Positions 15,469-18,134 of a stretch of DNA of 18,134 nucleotides are shown here, piece after piece. The translations under genes were made by a program, and so were the position numbers. Below the pieces are notes generated by a model that saw only the letters and a program-made list of their open reading frames with translations, had not been told where the DNA came from and ran no database searches. The DNA lies in assembly GCA_051879015.1 (NCBI GenBank), contig JBJELF010000051.1, forward strand, positions 1 through 18,134, read 5' to 3'. Source of the stretch: JBJELF01 sp051879015. GTDB lineage: Bacteria; Bacillota; Clostridia; Lachnospirales; Lachnospiraceae. The number at the start of each line of letters is the position of its first letter. Position 1 is the first letter of the stretch.

Positions 15469-15500
15469 ATCCCCATCCAAAATTAAATTTGGACGGGGAT
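15469..15500. terminator. bidirectional hairpin terminator between convergent genes
   Basis: A 13-position stem (15469-15481 with 15488-15500) has the outer part ATCCCC/GGGGAT and the inner part TCCAAA/TTTGGA. On the plus strand one position (15475-15494) is an A-C mismatch. In minus-strand RNA the same position is a G-U pair, so the stem is complete, and ATTTGTT follows it. It therefore fits best as the terminator of the minus-strand symporter gene (stop at 15514-15516), while also lying 6 nt after the Rieske protein gene. Confidence 0.75.
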
Positions 15501-15513
15501 GAACAATGCGATA

Positions 15514-17007
15514 TCAATCCATTGTCTTATCAAAGTTTTCTAACTGTAGCTTTTGGATATCAGCAAATGCGGAGAGCATTGGAGTAATTTCTTTGTTTTT
15601 TATTTTTCGGTCTATGTAATTTTTCGTAATTTTTGCCACAATTGGAGACAAGGTAATGACACCAATTAAGTTTGGAATTGCCATCAGACCATTGAAGGTA
15701 TCCGATAAATCCCAAGCCAAATCTAAACTCATAGTAGCGCCAAAGAAAATCATGATAATAAAAATTACACGATAAATAATGGTTCTCTTAGAGCCGAACA
15801 AATATTCAAAAGCTTTTGTACCGTAATGGCTCCAACCAAGTACGGTAGAGAAAGCAAAGAACAACAGAGCAATCGCAATGAATGCAGGTCCAAATGAACC
15901 AAAGCGAGTAGCAAATGCTTCACCTACCAAGGCAGAACCAGCATTTTCGCTGAGAACAGCGCCAGTGTCTAAATCAACTAAACCCGAAGTTAACACAACA
16001 AGAGCAGTCAGTGTACAGACCACAATGGTATCTGCAAATACCTCAAAAATACCCCACATACCTTGACGAACAGGCTCTTTTACATTGGAGCTGGAGTGTA
16101 CCATGACAGAAGAACCAAGGCCTGCTTCATTGGAGAATACACCACGTTTCATACCCCAAGTGAGCGCCATCTTGACACCAGAGCCAACGATACCGCCTCC
16201 GACAGCCTTCATCGCAAATGCACCCTTGAAGATGGATACAAATGCAGCAGGAATTTGTCCAATATTTAAAATACAGAGAACCAATGCACCAATAATATAA
16301 ATAATTGCCATGAATGGCACTAACTTTTCAGTCACAATGGCAATACGCTTGATACCACCTAAGATCACCAATGCGGCAATGATCATCAGTGCGATACCAG
16401 TCACGGCATACGGAATATGGAATGCAGATTTCATATTTCCAGCAATGGAATTAATTTGGCTCATGTTTCCGATACCGAAGGATGCCAATAGACAGAATGC
16501 GGAGAATAAAACGGCAAGTACGGCACCAATCTGTTTGCAGCCTTTCTTAGCACCAAGACCATCTCTTAAGTAATACATAGCACCGCCAGACCACTCACCA
16601 TTTTCATTTTTACGGCGATAGAAGATACCAAGTACATTTTCGGAATAGTTGGTCATCATACCAAAGAATGCTACAATCCACATCCAAAAAATAGCTCCAG
16701 GACCGCCGGCAATCAGCGCACTGGCTACACCGACAATATTTCCAGTACCAATGGTAGCTGCCAAGGCGGTACAGAGAGACTGAAACTGAGAAATGGACTG
16801 ATCATCCTTTCCTGTATGTTTCGTAATATGCTTGTCCGTAAAAATGCTTCCAAAGGTATGTTTCATCCAATAGCAAAAATGAGATAACTGAAATACTTTT
16901 GTCAGGCAAGTCATTAAAATACCAGTACCAATCAAGAGCAACAGCATGGGAACTCCCCAAACGAAATCATTGATTATTTTGTTGATGTCTGTGATAATTT
17001 GAATCAT
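15514..17007 (-). CDS. alanine/glycine:sodium symporter (AGCS family)
   Basis: Na+-coupled importer of small neutral amino acids (alanine or glycine) in the cytoplasmic membrane; 497 aa with about ten hydrophobic segments, the usual size. Family hallmarks are QFQSLCTALAATIGTGNIVG (residues about 74-95), GGPGAIFWMW, and the signature GMKRGVFSNEAGLGS near 285-299, followed later by GWSHYG. The ATG at 17007 is chosen because AAGGAG (17017-17022) lies 9 nt upstream. An in-frame ATG at 17013 is only 3 nt from this site and is less likely, although it adds just two residues. The gene is preceded by a long leader with its own promoter and an intrinsic terminator, so expression is probably controlled by attenuation. 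It converges with the Rieske oxidoreductase gene. Confidence 0.95.
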   Translation of the reverse strand: MIQIITDINKIINDFVWGVPMLLLLIGTGILMTCLTKVFQLSHFCYWMKHTFGSIFTDKHITKHTGKDDQSISQFQSLCTALAATIGTGNIVGVASALIAGGPGAIFWMWIVAFFGMMTNYSENVLGIFYRRKNENGEWSGGAMYYLRDGLGAKKGCKQIGAVLAVLFSAFCLLASFGIGNMSQINSIAGNMKSAFHIPYAVTGIALMIIAALVILGGIKRIAIVTEKLVPFMAIIYIIGALVLCILNIGQIPAAFVSIFKGAFAMKAVGGGIVGSGVKMALTWGMKRGVFSNEAGLGSSVMVHSSSNVKEPVRQGMWGIFEVFADTIVVCTLTALVVLTSGLVDLDTGAVLSENAGSALVGEAFATRFGSFGPAFIAIALLFFAFSTVLGWSHYGTKAFEYLFGSKRTIIYRVIFIIMIFFGATMSLDLAWDLSDTFNGLMAIPNLIGVITLSPIVAKITKNYIDRKIKNKEITPMLSAFADIQKLQLENFDKTMD

Positions 17008-17131
17008 ACGCATGTTCTCCTTTTTCCTGTATCAATCTATTTGAGCTAACCAAAGAGTAAAGGCAATAGCAAAATAACTTTGCATTATGACCGATGAAAT
17101 CGCTGTAGATGAGTGGTTCTAAAAGAATAAA

Positions 17132-17159
17132 ATGGAGCAGAAATTGCTTTCTACTCCAT
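17132..17159 (-). terminator. second hairpin in the AGCS leader (GNRA-capped)
   Basis: In minus-strand RNA, ATGGAGTAGAAA and TTTCTGCTCCAT form 12 pairs (one U-G) around a GCAA tetraloop, followed by TTTATTCTTTT. The T-rich tail makes it terminator-like, but it is interrupted. It lies downstream of the better terminator at 17170-17200 and about 125 nt before the start codon. Confidence 0.55.
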
Positions 17160-17169
17160 GCTGCGCAGC

Positions 17170-17200
17170 AAAAAAGCAAGGGAGCATTGCACTCACTTGC
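17170..17200 (-). terminator. intrinsic terminator inside the AGCS 5' leader (attenuator)
   Basis: Read on the minus strand, GCAAG pairs with CTTGC, then a one-base internal mismatch and GAGT/GCTC (with U-G) close a 5-nt loop. Six T residues follow at once (17175-17170). It lies about 100-130 nt after the predicted start and about 160 nt before the symporter ATG, so it would stop transcription early unless the leader refolds. Confidence 0.7.
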
Positions 17201-17306
17201 CCAAAATTTTATTATTAGGGACTCACACATGATTACAAGCGATTTGCCTACCTCGTTGTAAACTAGTTGGTTTTTTACCCAATTCTCTTTGATTTCTCTT
17301 GTTAAA

Positions 17307-17335
17307 AGAGTATCATGTGGTATTAAAAATGTCAA
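17307..17335 (-). promoter_or_regulatory. promoter of the AGCS leader transcript
   Basis: On the minus strand, TTGACA (17335-17330) and TACTCT (17312-17307) are separated by 17 bp, and the -10 is extended by TG one base upstream (TGA-TACTCT). The predicted start is near 17300. Confidence 0.7.
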
Positions 17336-17444
17336 TTTTTTTTTGCTTGTGTAAATGCCAAAGAAATTTTGAAGTAAAAATCGAAATTTGTAAAAAATTA
17401 CCATTCTTTAGACTGCTGCATCGTTGTATGCATCAATTTGAAAT

Positions 17445-17481
17445 ATTTATTCATAAAAAATAGAATTTATTCATAAAAAAT
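17445..17481 (+). repeat. two identical 17-bp direct repeats with 20-bp period, each with internal dyad
   Basis: ATTTATTCATAAAAAAT occurs at 17445-17461 and again, unchanged, at 17465-17481. Each copy contains the palindrome TTTAT-TC-ATAAA. The 20-bp period places both on the same face of the helix, and the second copy ends where the extended -10 begins. This is the layout of a tandem operator. Confidence 0.8.
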
Positions 17482-17489
17482 GCTATACT
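17481..17489 (+). promoter_or_regulatory. extended -10 promoter of the CmpB-like gene
   Basis: TG-C-TATACT (17481-17489) is an extended -10. No good -35 is seen; the expected position (17461-17466) is TAGAAT, between the cores of the two repeats. The leader to the ATG at 17541 is about 45 nt. Confidence 0.6.
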
Positions 17490-17540
17490 ATAAGAAAAAA
17501 GTTGTCTATATGTGTACATTAAAAAAGGGGAGGAATGAAT

Positions 17541-18125
17541 ATGATAAGAAAAGTACAGAGGAATCAAACACAGATGTGGAAAGCATATTTTGAGGCAAAT
17601 CGAAAGCATATTTTGATGATGCTTCTACTATTTGTTTTTGGCGGAATTTTTGGATTTATTTACGAGGAACTATTTTATCTCATTGATTTGGGATATCTGG
17701 TAAAGCGTGGGATTACCTTTGGACCATGGATTCCGATTTATGGATTTGGAGCAATTGTAATATCACTGACTACGAGTTATTGGAAAAAACAGCCCTGGAT
17801 GGTATTTTTGATAGCAGTAGTCGTCTCTGGTCTATTAGAATTTGGCACTGGATTCGTGTTATTGCATATCTTTCACACAAGACTTTGGGATTATAATGTA
17901 GAGATTTGGAATTGGTGCAATATTGGTGGATTTGTTTGTCTGCGTTCTGTGATATTCTTCGGAATCTCAGCATTATTTTTACAGTACATAGTCAAGCCGC
18001 TTTTCAAATGGTTATTCGTACAAATCAATGAATTTTACATTACCATTGCTGCGGTGGGATTAGTCGTGATATTTTGGTTGGATATTGTTCTTAGTCTGTT
18101 GTACAGGGCATTTACATTAAAATAA
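17541..18125 (+). CDS. CmpB-type membrane protein (putative ABC-transporter type IV family, PF06541)
   Basis: A 194-aa integral membrane protein with about five hydrophobic segments (25-48, 62-80, 87-110, 135-158, 168-190). The family pattern is clear: G-F-I-YEE (38-43), GITFGPWIPIYGFG (57-70), LLEFGTGFVL (98-107, E100), LWDYN (115-119) and NIGGFVCL (127-134). Despite the family name, a transport role is not established, and many Clostridia carry several copies. ATG 17541 is chosen because GGGGAGG (17527-17533) is 7 nt upstream; ATG 17535 in the same frame is only 1 nt from it. The gene is divergent from the AGCS symporter and is preceded by tandem operator-like repeats. Confidence 0.9.
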   Translation: MIRKVQRNQTQMWKAYFEANRKHILMMLLLFVFGGIFGFIYEELFYLIDLGYLVKRGITFGPWIPIYGFGAIVISLTTSYWKKQPWMVFLIAVVVSGLLEFGTGFVLLHIFHTRLWDYNVEIWNWCNIGGFVCLRSVIFFGISALFLQYIVKPLFKWLFVQINEFYITIAAVGLVVIFWLDIVLSLLYRAFTLK

Positions 18126-18134
18126 ACAATAGGC

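Larger units (their letters stand above)
17014..17300 (-). promoter_or_regulatory. structured 5' leader of the AGCS symporter gene, candidate riboswitch or attenuator
   Basis: This leader of about 287 nt runs from the predicted start to the ATG and holds no convincing gene. Beginning at the 5' end of the minus-strand RNA, one sees a weak hairpin around TTGG...CCAA, then a stem TTACAACGA / TCG-C-TTGTAA (plus-strand 17233-17261) with loop GGTAGGCAAA and one bulge, then a CCC...GGG pairing that overlaps the base of the terminator, then the terminator at 17200-17170, a GCTGCGCAGC palindrome and the GNRA-capped hairpin. CTTG of the first stem can alternatively pair with CAAG of the terminator arm, which would give a switch. 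I do not recognise the glycine, lysine, SAM, T-box or other common aptamer consensus in it. Confidence 0.5.

Noticed and set aside
17014..17300. Glycine riboswitch or T-box in the AGCS leader
   Set aside because: These are the expected elements for such a gene, but neither the glycine aptamer core nor the T-box GGNACC-type sequence could be found by eye on the minus strand. A covariance-model search would settle this.
16967..17404. A 145-codon open frame on the minus strand upstream of and overlapping the AGCS start
   Set aside because: It spans the promoter and both leader hairpins, has no ribosome-binding site, and its product resembles no protein family. It is chance coding through the leader.

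Overview
The window reads as chromosome of a low-G+C, spore-forming anaerobic Firmicute, most likely of the Lachnospiraceae / Clostridium XIVa type. This is an inference from several signs: strong AGGAGG ribosome-binding sites, A/T-rich intergenic regions, canonical TTGACA/TATAAT promoters, a SpoIVB tail, a domain-swapped GH3 beta-glucosidase, a NiaR-type niacin repressor, a DUF815 ATPase and a CmpB-type membrane protein. No IS element, prophage or CRISPR array is visible.

Left edge (1-470). This part is richer in G+C than the rest. It holds the 3' end of a DUF3137-like gene, the first codons of a coupled membrane-type gene that ends after 23 codons, and then the last 38 codons of spoIVB including its SGSP motif. 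These pieces do not belong together, so this is a deletion/rearrangement scar or an assembly junction.

Region 2 (480-4560). glgA (glycogen synthase) stands alone with its own terminator. After it come a strong promoter with a 14-bp perfect dyad at the transcription start, a coiled-coil protein with a sigma-region-4-like C-terminus, a NiaR-type repressor (HTH + 3H domain) and an aldo/keto reductase.

Region 3 (4560-6660). A self-contained tRNA-Ser(CGA) unit (promoter, leader hairpin, tRNA, terminator) is followed by a multi-pass membrane protein fused to a glycerophosphodiester phosphodiesterase.

Region 4 (6750-14060). This is a same-strand series of genes: an Xer-like tyrosine recombinase, a DUF815 AAA ATPase, an NlpC/P60-like lipoprotein, a cytoplasmic GH3 beta-glucosidase with swapped domains, and a MobA-MobB fusion for the last steps of molybdenum-cofactor synthesis. 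It ends in a 22-bp perfect palindrome that contains the mobAB stop codon.

Region 5 (14100-18134). An FAD oxidoreductase with a C-terminal Rieske domain converges on a Na+/alanine (AGCS) symporter encoded on the minus strand. The two share one hairpin terminator. The symporter has a leader of about 290 nt with a strong promoter and an intrinsic terminator before the start codon, and I match it to no known riboswitch. Upstream, a divergent CmpB-like membrane protein gene is driven by an extended -10 promoter preceded by two identical 17-bp elements spaced exactly 20 bp.

The best candidates for undescribed biology are regulatory: the AGCS leader RNA, the tandem 20-bp operator-like repeat, the dyad at the start of the 2270 transcript, and the mobAB palindrome.
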